DNA of 15,454 nucleotides, from NCBI GenBank assembly GCA_015523685.1, contig WAJW01000161.1, forward strand, positions 1-15,454. Reading direction: 5' to 3'. The position numbers and the translations under genes were made by a program. Below the pieces are notes generated by a model that saw nothing but the letters and a program-made list of their open reading frames with translations, searched no databases and was not told where the DNA came from. Source of the DNA: Archaeoglobaceae archaeon. GTDB lineage: Archaea; Halobacteriota; Archaeoglobi; Archaeoglobales; JdFR-42. Position 1 is the stretch's first letter. Each line of letters opens with the position of its first letter. Of the stretch, positions 1 through 7,556 are shown piece by piece.

Positions 1-105
1 TTTCCTGAGTGCCTCCCTCTGTGGGGGGAAGAGGGATGTTATTCCTCTGGATTCATAGAATCGTGCAATTTTTTCGGGCAGATGCTCCAGAAGTTCTGAA
101 CCCAT
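1..105 (-). CDS. hel308: ATP-dependent DNA helicase Hel308, N-terminal fragment (continues beyond window start)
   Basis: Only the first 35 codons are inside the window, beginning at an ATG at 105-103. The fragment reads as the Hel308/Ski2-like N-terminus: a short helix containing LPEKIARFYESRGI followed by SLFPPQREAL, which matches the Q-motif region of this family (typically LPPQ or YPPQ followed by EA). Hel308 is a 3'-5' superfamily 2 helicase that acts on stalled or branched replication forks. A TAA lies in frame upstream, so the start is this ATG or a TTG four codons earlier. No Shine-Dalgarno site is visible. It lies 51 bp downstream of the Lhr-type helicase on the same strand, so co-transcription is plausible. 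The assignment rests on a short stretch, and the catalytic motifs are outside the window. Confidence 0.8.
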   Translation of the reverse strand, partial: MGSELLEHLPEKIARFYESRGITSLFPPQREALRK

Positions 106-156
106 TATCCGATTCAATGAAGAAAGGAGAAATTAACCTTTTTGGTTGTTGTGAAC

Positions 157-2865
157 CTAATCCCAGAACTTTCTCGTCCTGACGTAATTCCTCTCTGCCC
201 TTAAAATTGATCCAAAAAACTCATCCTCGCTTCCGGGAACTGAAAGAATCCTCACCGCTGTATCAGGGCCAACTCCGTATGCACTCAGAGCTATAACAGC
301 CCTCTTTCCGTAAGCGTAAACAAGGTTCGCCCTTCTGTACAGTGCATTCCTGTCTTTCTCAATTTCTTTCTCGTAAAATGGGCTGAAAGCAGATATCAGC
401 TTTGACCTGCAGACCGGGCACTCGATGTTTTCCTCAACATCTCTCACCTTCCTTTTCCTCCTGAAACCGCAGTGAAGGCATTTCAGTATGACCTCTTCTT
501 CCATTATCCTCCTTTTGAGGGCATTCAAAATCGCCTGAGTTGGTTTTTCTGGCATCACAAGCTCAAATGAAGAGCTTCCTTTCTGGATGGATATGGGGCT
601 CAGGTTTTCATTACCCGCGAGGGTATGGGTTGAACCAAGTCTGCCAATTATATCCCTGAGTGTTGTTATGTCCAGCCGGTCATGGAAGATCTCTCTCAAC
701 GCCTCTCTGTAAACCGGCGTATCCATAATTTTTCTGATCACATAATCAAGGTTAATGTCCTCATATTCTTTCCTGAAGTATCCGAATTTCCTTCCTGAAT
801 GAATGACCTTCCACTTCAGCAACTTGCTTCTGGCCAGGGCCTTTTCCGCAAGAAATTCAATGTGATCCGGGTTGAGTGAGAGCATCAATTCCATTACATC
901 CCTGTATGTGACTCTCGAAGGAAGACTCAACTTTATCCGGTATGGATCCGATTCAACATTAACCGTGCTCCCATATCTGGCGGAGAGCAGAACTGAAAGG
1001 ATTTTTCCGAGGGCTTCGTTAACTCTGTGGCCAAAACAGGCGTTTACAACCACATTACCATTTGAACCCTCTATGGTTATTGTTCTCTCATCCGGAATCT
1101 CAAAATTTTTCCTGATCTGATCTGAAATCACCCTCACGACCTCTTCCGCAAGTTTCACATTTACGGGATACCTCTCCATAATCTCTCTGACAGTATTCCC
1201 AGCACCTTCACTCCTGATAAGCTCCCCGATCCATCGTCTTATCTCTCCAACCTTCTGTGCAACCTGAAAGGGAACAGGGATCTCCTCTCCGATCCAGCTC
1301 GGTATAACACCCTCTTTTGCAACAGGCTCGACCTTCACAACATCATCGATCTCAACAACCTTCCACAGTTCACCCCTTATAACTATCATATCCTCTTCAA
1401 GGTCCATCAGGAAAGACTCGTCAAGACTTCCTATGTATCTCCTTGAAACGATGTCATAAACATCCTTTCTGCTCTCATCCGGAATCATCGAGATGTTTCC
1501 ATAAAAATACTCTCTCGTCCTCCTCCCGGCAATTATAACACCATCTGAATATCTTATAATCCCGATACGGGTGAGAAATTCAACAATTTCGTCAAATACC
1601 TCTCTCCTGAGATCTTTAAAGGGATATGCCCTTTTTATTATTCCAAATACCTTTTCCTCACTGATCTTCCCGTATTCAAGAGCAATGCCACAGATCTGAT
1701 TGGCGATGGTATCAAGGCTCAAGAGATGTGGTCTCTTTTTTTCAAGCTTCCCCTGATTCATGAGATCGATTATTGCAATGGATTCAAGAGCATCATCGAA
1801 ATCATTCACGATTATGAATCCCTTTGCCACAAGTCCCACTCTGTGACCGCTTCGTCCGACCCTCTGAACCAGTCTTTCAACCTCTCTTGGAGAGTGGAAC
1901 TGTACAACAGCATCCACGGATCCAATATCTATTCCCAGTTCCATGGAAGAGGTGCATATCAGAGCTTTCAGATTTCCCTGTGAAAAGTTCTTTTCCGCTT
2001 CAATTCTCGCATCTCTTGAGAGGGAGCCATGATGAACCTCCACACTGCACCCCATTCTCTTCAATTTCAGCCCCAAGGCCTCTGCAGTCTGTCTGGTGTT
2101 CACAAATATGAGGGTTGATCTGTGAGATTCAATTATGTTTTTCAGGCAAACAAGAGTCTCAGCGACTCTCTCATCAACGAAAAGCGTCTCCACAAGTTCA
2201 CTGACATCTTCCTGGGAAGGCCATACAGCCTCAACCTTCATCTCCCTCTTCATATCAGCCCTGACCACCTCCACATTCCTGCCCAGAAATCGCAGTGCTT
2301 CCTCCTCATTGGATATAGTTGCTGACAGTGCAATTATTTTAAAATCTGCAATTTCCCTGAGTCTTTCAACTGCAATGGACAACTGTGCACCCCTCTCTGA
2401 GTCCATAAGCTCGTGAAACTCATCTATGATGACCCATTTCAGGTTTTTGAGCCACTTCCTCAGATTTCTGCCCAGGAAGAGAATCTGTAAGGTTTCAGGA
2501 GTTGTTATAAGAACCTGTGGTGGATTCAGGGATTGTTTTCTTCTCCGGGATTGCGATGAATCTCCATGCCTGACATCCACAGATATGCCAAGCTCATCCC
2601 CCCATTCCTTCAATCTGTTCACCATATCCCGGTTTAACGCCCTCAGAGGGGTTATATACAGAGCCAGAATTCCCTGTTTCTGCTTCATATCAAGTATTTT
2701 CTGAAATACGGGGAGCATTGCACTCTCGGTCTTACCCGAACCTGTTGGTGCTATAATCAGAACATCCCTGTTCTCAAGTATTTTTGGTATAGCAATCTTC
2801 TGGATCTCCGTCAGATGATCCATATTTTTCCTTTCCAGCCTTTCAACTATCCTCCGACTCAGCAT
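157..2865 (-). CDS. lhr: Lhr-type superfamily 2 DEAD/DEAH-box helicase with C-terminal zinc-binding cluster
   Basis: This 902-residue protein has a complete SF2 helicase core. Walker A is APTGSGKT (39-46), the DEAD-box variant is DEFH (148-151), motif III is SAT (181-183), and the second RecA domain ends with an arginine-finger motif VQRVGRSGHR. The long region after the core fits the Lhr winged-helix and beta-barrel domains. Near the C-terminus, C796-x2-C799 and C816-x2-C819 form a likely zinc cluster, seen in archaeal Lhr-like proteins. Lhr helicases are 3'-5' translocases that unwind DNA and RNA:DNA hybrids and are linked to repair and, in archaea, RNA processing. The gene begins inside the 3' end of the phosphoesterase gene (23-bp overlap) and Hel308 follows 51 bp downstream. 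Family assignment is firm; which archaeal Lhr subgroup is less sure. Confidence 0.92.
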   Translation of the reverse strand: MLSRRIVERLERKNMDHLTEIQKIAIPKILENRDVLIIAPTGSGKTESAMLPVFQKILDMKQKQGILALYITPLRALNRDMVNRLKEWGDELGISVDVRHGDSSQSRRRKQSLNPPQVLITTPETLQILFLGRNLRKWLKNLKWVIIDEFHELMDSERGAQLSIAVERLREIADFKIIALSATISNEEEALRFLGRNVEVVRADMKREMKVEAVWPSQEDVSELVETLFVDERVAETLVCLKNIIESHRSTLIFVNTRQTAEALGLKLKRMGCSVEVHHGSLSRDARIEAEKNFSQGNLKALICTSSMELGIDIGSVDAVVQFHSPREVERLVQRVGRSGHRVGLVAKGFIIVNDFDDALESIAIIDLMNQGKLEKKRPHLLSLDTIANQICGIALEYGKISEEKVFGIIKRAYPFKDLRREVFDEIVEFLTRIGIIRYSDGVIIAGRRTREYFYGNISMIPDESRKDVYDIVSRRYIGSLDESFLMDLEEDMIVIRGELWKVVEIDDVVKVEPVAKEGVIPSWIGEEIPVPFQVAQKVGEIRRWIGELIRSEGAGNTVREIMERYPVNVKLAEEVVRVISDQIRKNFEIPDERTITIEGSNGNVVVNACFGHRVNEALGKILSVLLSARYGSTVNVESDPYRIKLSLPSRVTYRDVMELMLSLNPDHIEFLAEKALARSKLLKWKVIHSGRKFGYFRKEYEDINLDYVIRKIMDTPVYREALREIFHDRLDITTLRDIIGRLGSTHTLAGNENLSPISIQKGSSSFELVMPEKPTQAILNALKRRIMEEEVILKCLHCGFRRKRKVRDVEENIECPVCRSKLISAFSPFYEKEIEKDRNALYRRANLVYAYGKRAVIALSAYGVGPDTAVRILSVPGSEDEFFGSILRAERNYVRTRKFWD

Positions 2866-3526
2866 AACCCAACATTCCTAATTTTCCGAGATAAGTTCCA
2901 TCAAGGGAGTAGATTTTCGCAGATGTGGTATCCATCAATTTCTTTCTGAAGAGAACTCCTATCCACTCCTCTCTGGATCGATTCAATACAGAACCCCTGC
3001 AGAGTGGATTGAAGGCCGGGAGTACCGTAACCTCTCTTCCTCCAGCCTTACCCTCAACCCACACCCTCAATCTCACGCTCCCCACCTCATCTTTCAGAAT
3101 CACTGTGGGATGGGTATGGGCGGTAAAAATCCTGTCCGCTTTCCACACATCTTCAACGGGAAGAGCATGCCCGTGAAAATATCCTGTCCCGTCAAACACG
3201 AAGCCCCGGGGACCCACCATCTCAAACTCCTCTCTGAGACCCCCATCATGGTTGCCCTGAAGGATGAATATATTATCAACCATCTCCCTGAGAGTTTCGA
3301 TCATCTCCTTAATGACCGCAAGTTCTCTCCTCCTGATACCGATGCCATGCTTCAGATCTCCCAGAATGACGATATTATCTGGAGAGACCTTCTCTGTACA
3401 GCTGATCAGCTCTTCCACACAGAACTCAACGGGAAGTTTGCCGAGTCCTATGTGGAGGTCTCCCACAACCATCGTTCTGTAATCGTTTTTGACCACAGCA
3501 ACGGGATGATCAGATAGCTTCACCAT
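2843..3526 (-). CDS. Calcineurin-like metallophosphoesterase, COG1407 (MPE) family
   Basis: The 227-residue protein carries the full set of calcineurin-like metal ligands: GDLHIG (D23, H25), GDLKH (D57), GNHDG (N92-H93-D94), an HGH around residue 118 and AHTHP (H137, H139). The DLHIG/GDLKH/GHxxP spacing is that of the COG1407 group. In bacteria, members encoded with Lhr-Core helicases have been shown to be manganese-dependent DNA nucleases or phosphodiesterases. That makes a nuclease role in partnership with the overlapping Lhr gene the best inference here, but the substrate is not shown by the sequence. The ATG at 3526 is the only sensible start; an earlier ATG is out of frame and closes at once. 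GGAG lies about 13 nt upstream. Confidence 0.9.
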   Translation of the reverse strand: MVKLSDHPVAVVKNDYRTMVVGDLHIGLGKLPVEFCVEELISCTEKVSPDNIVILGDLKHGIGIRRRELAVIKEMIETLREMVDNIFILQGNHDGGLREEFEMVGPRGFVFDGTGYFHGHALPVEDVWKADRIFTAHTHPTVILKDEVGSVRLRVWVEGKAGGREVTVLPAFNPLCRGSVLNRSREEWIGVLFRKKLMDTTSAKIYSLDGTYLGKLGMLGYAESEDS

Positions 3527-3648
3527 TGCAAACTCATCTCCTTAACCTCTATGTTAAAAAATTTTTGGGGATCAATCCGGAGTGGAATGAATCGAAATGA
3601 TTTTATCCCCCGGCAATACCTGAATCTATCGTGAAAAAGGAGAACAGA
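3527..3648. promoter_or_regulatory. Divergent promoter region for the phosphoesterase-Lhr-Hel308 genes and SRP19-UPF0282
   Basis: The spacer separates two gene sets transcribed away from each other. Leftward, an A/T tract at about 3552-3566 reads TTTTTTAACAT on the minus strand, a TATA-like element roughly 30 bp upstream of the phosphoesterase start. Rightward, a TATA-like ATTTTATCC at about 3600-3607 could place transcription near 3628-3632, just upstream of the SRP19 Shine-Dalgarno GGAG (3639-3642). Both are weak matches judged by eye. Confidence 0.45.
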
Positions 3649-3921
3649 ATGATCATATGGACGGTTAACATTGACAGGAGGAAAAGTCGAAGGCTCGGAC
3701 GTCAGATTCCCAGAAGATTTTCAATTCCCACTCCTACTGTTGATGAGATATCTGAAGCATGCAGAGAACTCAATCTCAATCCCGTGAGTTATCCTGAAAA
3801 AAGATATCCATCCCTGTGGTGGGAGAAAACAGGTTACGTCGAGGTGGACAGAGCGAAGCCCAGGAGCAGAACGCTGATAAAGGTGGCAGAAATTATAAAA
3901 GAGAGACGGGATAAAAAGTGA
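3649..3921 (+). CDS. srp19: Signal recognition particle 19 kDa protein SRP19
   Basis: SRP19 binds the S domain of 7S RNA and prepares it for SRP54, so the particle can target membrane proteins co-translationally. The 90-residue product starts MIIWTVNIDRRKSRRLGRQIP, which aligns closely with the known archaeal start (M. jannaschii SRP19 begins MIIWPSYIDKKKSRREGRKVP), and has the conserved KRYPSLWW motif in its second half. The upstream GTG at 3631 is in frame, but the ATG at 3649 is preferred: GGAG at 3639-3642 lies 6 nt before it and the family begins there. Length is normal. The UPF0282 gene follows after 9 bp, so the two are probably one transcript. Confidence 0.93.
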   Translation: MIIWTVNIDRRKSRRLGRQIPRRFSIPTPTVDEISEACRELNLNPVSYPEKRYPSLWWEKTGYVEVDRAKPRSRTLIKVAEIIKERRDKK

Positions 3922-3930
3922 ACAGGTGAC

Positions 3931-4809
3931 ATGAAGATCATCCCTCTTGCCTCCGACAGTCTCGGAACAAGGAGCATGTGCACCTTTGTTAAAACTGAAT
4001 CCATTTCAATTCTTATAGACCCCGGAGTTGCTCTTGGGCCAAGGAGATACGGCCTTCCCCCCCACTGGATGGAGTATGAGAGGCTCCAGGAGCACAGAGA
4101 TCGTATCATCCAGTGCTCTGATATGGCAGATGTTATGATCGTCACCCATTACCACTACGATCACCACATGCCGGATATACCGGAGATATACAGTGAAAAG
4201 CTCACCCTTGTTAAACATCCCACCACCATGATAAATTTCAGTCAGAAGAAAAGGGCAGGTTATTTCCTCGAAAAACTGAAAGGTATCCCGTCAAAAATTG
4301 ATTTCCCTGATGGAAAAGAGTACAGATTCGGGGATACTGAGGTGAGGTTTTCTCCTCCTGTTTTTCACGGAACCAGCTCAAAACTCGGGTATGTTCTGAT
4401 GGTAAGCATTTTAGAAGGAGAGAGGAGATTTCTGTACACATCTGACGTTGAAGGCCCCGGTATAAAGGAGCAGATCGATTTCATTATCTTCGAAAACCCC
4501 GATACGGTCATGATAGATGGGCCAATGACCTATATGCTCGGTTACAGGTATTCCCGTAGAAGTCTGGAAAACTCAAATATCAACCTGAAAAAAATGGTTG
4601 ATGAGACCGATGTCAAAACCGTTATCCTTGATCATCACCTTCTCAGGGATCTCAATTATAAGGAGAGGATACGTCCTTTCATCGATCATGCGGAGAGCCA
4701 TGGAGTCCGGGTAGTAACATCCGCCGAGTATTCTGGCAGTGAAAATGATATGCTTGAAGCTCACAGAAAAGAGTTATACGAGAAATACGGGGAAAGAGAT
4801 GAGAACTGA
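3931..4809 (+). CDS. UPF0282 (COG2248) metallo-beta-lactamase-fold hydrolase
   Basis: This 292-residue protein belongs to an archaeal group of metallo-beta-lactamase-fold proteins of unknown substrate. The metal-binding motif is THYHYDHH (H73, H75, D77, H78), a variant of the usual HxHxDH, and a second conserved stretch, LDHHLLRD, is near residue 235. The N-terminus (SDSLGTRSMCTF, LIDPGVALGPRRYGLPPH) is characteristic of UPF0282. MBL-fold enzymes include nucleases and thiol or phosphodiester hydrolases, but nothing here selects a reaction. The ATG at 3931 follows AGGTGA (3924-3929) and a 9-bp gap after SRP19. The gene converges on the DUS-like gene with only 14 bp between the stop codons and no obvious terminator. 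Family call firm, function unknown. Confidence 0.85.
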   Translation: MKIIPLASDSLGTRSMCTFVKTESISILIDPGVALGPRRYGLPPHWMEYERLQEHRDRIIQCSDMADVMIVTHYHYDHHMPDIPEIYSEKLTLVKHPTTMINFSQKKRAGYFLEKLKGIPSKIDFPDGKEYRFGDTEVRFSPPVFHGTSSKLGYVLMVSILEGERRFLYTSDVEGPGIKEQIDFIIFENPDTVMIDGPMTYMLGYRYSRRSLENSNINLKKMVDETDVKTVILDHHLLRDLNYKERIRPFIDHAESHGVRVVTSAEYSGSENDMLEAHRKELYEKYGERDEN

Positions 4810-4823
4810 TCGGATTAAACCCA

Positions 4824-5591
4824 TTAAAGACAAAGCTTTTTTCTGATTTCCCTGAAAATATTTCCTTCAAGGGATGCCCTGGCAACTGAAACCATATCCA
4901 CACCGCACGAGAACATCCTGAGGGCATCCTCAGGCTTCCTTACAGAATTGTTACCTATAAGATGGCTTGCGATCATGCCCCTGATTTTCCTCAGGACCTT
5001 GAGATCATAACCTTCTCTGGCCATGGCATCCACATGTATAATATCTGCTCCGGAATCTCCGAGGACCCTGATAATCTCTCCCTCATCAACGACTCCACTT
5101 CTGAATTTTACCGATACAATCACTCCCTCATCCTTTGTAAGCTTTACAATCCTCCCGAGTTCTTCCAGATCCTTTAACAGGGACTGACCGGCTCCAAGCT
5201 CCATGATTTCTGGCTGTCTGCAGTGAGCATTTATCTCCACGATGGCATCATATTTTTCAGCCAGTCTGGCAACTTCAACGTAACTCTCCGGTTCACTTCC
5301 CCTTACGTTAATACCTGTTCTGAATTTGCAATCTTTAGATTTTTTCAGTTCTCTTTCTATGCCTTTCAGGGGATCCTCAAATATGAACTCCTTTCTGCCC
5401 CTCTCCACCATCTTCATACTCGCAGACATAGCTCTGTCATCTACACTGAAACCACCGAGAAAGGCAATTCCTATGTCTCCTTCAAATCTTTTGGCGAAAT
5501 CCACATCCACAATTCCAGCCATGGAGGCAAGTGCAAGAGGCGGTTTAGGGATATTCAACAAATCACGCCCTGTATCTCCCCCTCTCTTCAA
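4824..5591 (-). CDS. Dihydrouridine-synthase-like FMN TIM-barrel protein (MJ0144-like)
   Basis: The product (about 255 residues) resembles tRNA-dihydrouridine synthases without their C-terminal RNA-binding domain. Motifs are ALASMAGI near the N-terminus (FMN loop), NAHCRQPEIMELGAGQSLL around residue 122 (compare NxGCP...GAxLL, with the Cys corresponding to the DUS catalytic acid), VSVKFRSG (Lys of the KxRxG motif), IIHVDAM where DUS proteins have a HxR element, and GNNSVRKPEDAL with VSVARASLEGN near the end (phosphate-binding loop). Archaeal relatives are annotated as DUS- or dihydroorotate-dehydrogenase-like with no proven substrate. The start lies inside bud32. A perfect AGGAGG (5607-5602) is 10 nt before a TTG at 5591, chosen here; TTG at 5600 is too close to it and TTG at 5561 or 5558 is also possible. 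It is the last gene of the Kae1-Bud32 run, so a tRNA substrate is a reasonable inference. Confidence 0.75.
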   Translation of the reverse strand: MKRGGDTGRDLLNIPKPPLALASMAGIVDVDFAKRFEGDIGIAFLGGFSVDDRAMSASMKMVERGRKEFIFEDPLKGIERELKKSKDCKFRTGINVRGSEPESYVEVARLAEKYDAIVEINAHCRQPEIMELGAGQSLLKDLEELGRIVKLTKDEGVIVSVKFRSGVVDEGEIIRVLGDSGADIIHVDAMAREGYDLKVLRKIRGMIASHLIGNNSVRKPEDALRMFSCGVDMVSVARASLEGNIFREIRKKLCL

Positions 5592-6132
5592 TCTCTTCAA
5601 CCCTCCTCACAACCTGAGAATACCTGCTGAATCCTGAGTACCCCTCAAGGAAAGCCAGTCTCAGTTCGATATGATTATCAAAATCCGCTTTTAGAGATTC
5701 AAAATAAACGTGAAGGTCCATACCCATCGGTTCTATTCTCTCGTCAAAAAAAGCGAGGCCGAAATCTATAAAATAGAGCCCTGAATCGGTCACAAGGATA
5801 TTTTTTGGTGTCAGATCTCCGTGGATTATTCTATTCTCATGAAGTATGGCAACATTTTCTCCAACCGCCCTGGAAAGCTCTTCGTTGATGCAATTTCTCA
5901 AAAGTTCCCCACGGATTCTCTCCATCACTATCGTATCTCCTGTAACATCGTATATAATCGGGGTTGCAACTCCCGCTCTCCTGGCCTGTGATATTATTCT
6001 CGCTTCCATTCTGGTTCTCTTCTTCCTTATCATCTCATCCAGAACCTTTATCCTGTATTTCTTTTCTCTTCTCCTCTTTATCACCCTGTCTTCCAGAACC
6101 TCAACTTCAGCCTCAGCCCCCCTGATCACCAC
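5563..6132 (-). CDS. bud32: KEOPS complex kinase/ATPase Bud32
   Basis: Bud32 is the small atypical kinase of KEOPS, the complex that makes N6-threonylcarbamoyladenosine (t6A) on ANN-decoding tRNAs; it acts as an ATPase supporting Kae1. The 189-residue protein has an N-terminal GAEAEVE strand, a glutamate in the helix RMEARII, the catalytic loop HGDLTPKN (104-111, D106) and the metal-binding DFGLA (123-127). The normal kinase C-lobe is cut short, as in the family. It is a separate gene, whereas several archaea fuse Kae1 and Bud32. The start is GTG at 6132 or the next GTG at 6129, which makes a GTGA overlap with the kae1 stop; GGAG sits 5 or 8 nt upstream respectively. Confidence 0.92.
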   Translation of the reverse strand: MVIRGAEAEVEVLEDRVIKRRREKKYRIKVLDEMIRKKRTRMEARIISQARRAGVATPIIYDVTGDTIVMERIRGELLRNCINEELSRAVGENVAILHENRIIHGDLTPKNILVTDSGLYFIDFGLAFFDERIEPMGMDLHVYFESLKADFDNHIELRLAFLEGYSGFSRYSQVVRRVEEIEERGRYRA

Positions 6133-7094
6133 GGTATCTCCACCTCATCAACCCTGTAATCCGGCTTCACTTTCGATGATTCGATGTCTGTTTTCAATCC
6201 ATGGGTGAGCATTTTCATTCCGGTGTGAGCGATCATGGCTCCGTTATCGCCCATCAGGTGATCGGGAGGGCAGTGAAACCTTGCAGATCTATCAGAACAC
6301 ATAACGGAGAGCATCTGTCTCAATCTTGAATTTGCTCCAACCCCTCCCACAAGAAGGACCTCATCCTTATCCAGGTACGCCATTGCGCGCTCCGTTACCT
6401 CTACGAGCATGGAAAAAGCTGTCTCCTGAAAGCTGAAGCATAAATCTTCCCTTTTAATCCCCTTTTGAAGAAGTGTCTTTGCGGATGTCACAAGCCCGGA
6501 GAAAGAGAAATCCATTCCCTTTACGGAATAGGGCAGACTGTGGTACCTCTTCCCTTCTCTGGCCAGTTTTTCAATTTTTGGTCCACCGGGATGAGAGAGA
6601 CCCATCTCTCTCCCGAGCTTGTCGAGGGCATTTCCTATGCCTATGTCAAGTGTTTCCCCGAAAACTCTGTAATAGTTGCCTCTCCTTGAAATAACCTGTG
6701 AATTCCCTCCGCTGGCATAGAGAATTACGGGATCAACCGCATCTGTTTTCCACATGCCAGCTTCGATATGGGCAACACAGTGATTCACGCCCACAAGGGG
6801 AACATCAAGAGCAAGGCTGATTGCCCTCCCCGCTGTCGCAACAACCCTGAGACACGGTCCCATACCCGGCCCGATGGAGAATGCAACACCATCTATGCTC
6901 TCAGGATCGACAGAATTAAAGACCTTCTTCAAAACTCCAGATATCTTTGATGAGTGATGCTGAGCGGCCTCTCTGGGATGTATCCCTCCACTCGAAGGAA
7001 CATACTGATCGCTCACCTGAACAATCACATCATTTTCATCCACAACAGAAGCGCTCAAATTCCAGGCGGTACCCTCAATACCGAGAACAAGCAT
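6126..7094 (-). CDS. kae1: tRNA N6-adenosine threonylcarbamoyltransferase Kae1 (KEOPS)
   Basis: Kae1 transfers the threonylcarbamoyl group from threonylcarbamoyl-AMP to A37 of tRNA. The 322-residue length is normal for the archaeal enzyme. The ASKHA fold is shown by GIEGTAWNLS at the N-terminus, SIGPGMGPCLRVV (73-85), metal ligands in NHCVAHIEAG (H105, H109), the ASGGNSQV loop (127-134) and GDNGAMIAHTG near the end (D283 as third ligand). The ATG at 7094 is 10 bp after the S27ae stop, with no clear Shine-Dalgarno; the protein sequence begins exactly where the family does. It overlaps bud32 by a few bases, so the two are probably made together. Confidence 0.95.
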   Translation of the reverse strand: MLVLGIEGTAWNLSASVVDENDVIVQVSDQYVPSSGGIHPREAAQHHSSKISGVLKKVFNSVDPESIDGVAFSIGPGMGPCLRVVATAGRAISLALDVPLVGVNHCVAHIEAGMWKTDAVDPVILYASGGNSQVISRRGNYYRVFGETLDIGIGNALDKLGREMGLSHPGGPKIEKLAREGKRYHSLPYSVKGMDFSFSGLVTSAKTLLQKGIKREDLCFSFQETAFSMLVEVTERAMAYLDKDEVLLVGGVGANSRLRQMLSVMCSDRSARFHCPPDHLMGDNGAMIAHTGMKMLTHGLKTDIESSKVKPDYRVDEVEIPW

Positions 7095-7104
7095 GGAAAG
7101 TTAG

Positions 7105-7260
7105 TTACTTCTTTTTCTTGAACTGGGTGTATCCACATTTCCCGCATGATAGACGATCCGGATGATCCGCAAGAAACACGCCCTCACCGCATCTCGGGCA
7201 GAATAGCCTTTTTCTCCTGATCTTATCTCCCTCGATCTCGTATAATTTGTAAATGCTCAT
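7105..7260 (-). CDS. rps27ae: 30S ribosomal protein S27ae (eS31)
   Basis: A 51-residue open frame was translated from the gap between kae1 and S24e. It begins MSIYKLYEIEGDKIRRKRLF and carries one zinc ribbon, CPRCGEG...DRLSCGKCGY, then ends in a basic FKKKK tail. This is the archaeal counterpart of the ribosomal part of the eukaryotic ubiquitin-S27a fusion, without ubiquitin. All four cysteines (C21, C24, C39, C42) are present. Its ATG overlaps the S24e stop as ATGA, so it is translationally coupled to S24e, which is the usual archaeal arrangement. Confidence 0.95.
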   Translation of the reverse strand: MSIYKLYEIEGDKIRRKRLFCPRCGEGVFLADHPDRLSCGKCGYTQFKKKK

Positions 7261-7556
7261 TGCCCTTCCTCCTCCTCTTCCCCTCCGAAATTCCTCCTTA
7301 TAATATGGTCCCTTTCAATCTTATTCATCAATTTTTCATCCGCGTAGACCTTTGCATATCCCACAGCCCTCGGTCTGCCGTACTCAACCCTGAGGTGATC
7401 AACCACAAGGAGTTCGGGGCTGGCATTGAGCAGTGCTGTTAGCCTGTCTCTCACTTCCTTTCGCCTGACCATCTGACCATCAAACGATACCGTAAATCTG
7501 ATTTCTTTTCTTCCAAGAAGAGGATTCTCCCGCTCCTCAAGTATTTCAATTTCCAT
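7257..7556 (-). CDS. rps24e: 30S ribosomal protein S24e
   Basis: S24e is a small-subunit protein shared by archaea and eukaryotes. The 99-residue sequence starts MEIEILEERENPLLGRKEI, typical of the family, has the conserved VVDHLRVEYGRPRAVGYAKVY core and ends with an acidic run of glutamates. An ATG two codons earlier (7562) is also open, but AGGAGG at 7569-7564 is only 1 nt from it and 7 nt from the ATG at 7556, which also matches the family start. The gene begins within the 3' end of the dephospho-CoA kinase gene and its stop overlaps the S27ae start. Confidence 0.94.
   Translation of the reverse strand: MEIEILEERENPLLGRKEIRFTVSFDGQMVRRKEVRDRLTALLNASPELLVVDHLRVEYGRPRAVGYAKVYADEKLMNKIERDHIIRRNFGGEEEEEGQ

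Noticed and set aside
3110..3517. 135-codon plus-strand open frame opposite the phosphoesterase
   Set aside because: It is antisense to a gene with all catalytic motifs, and its translation has no recognisable family or ribosome-binding site.
5846..6208. 120-codon plus-strand open frame opposite bud32 and kae1
   Set aside because: Antisense shadow: Ser/Leu/Ile-rich, no motif, and both opposite genes are clearly real.
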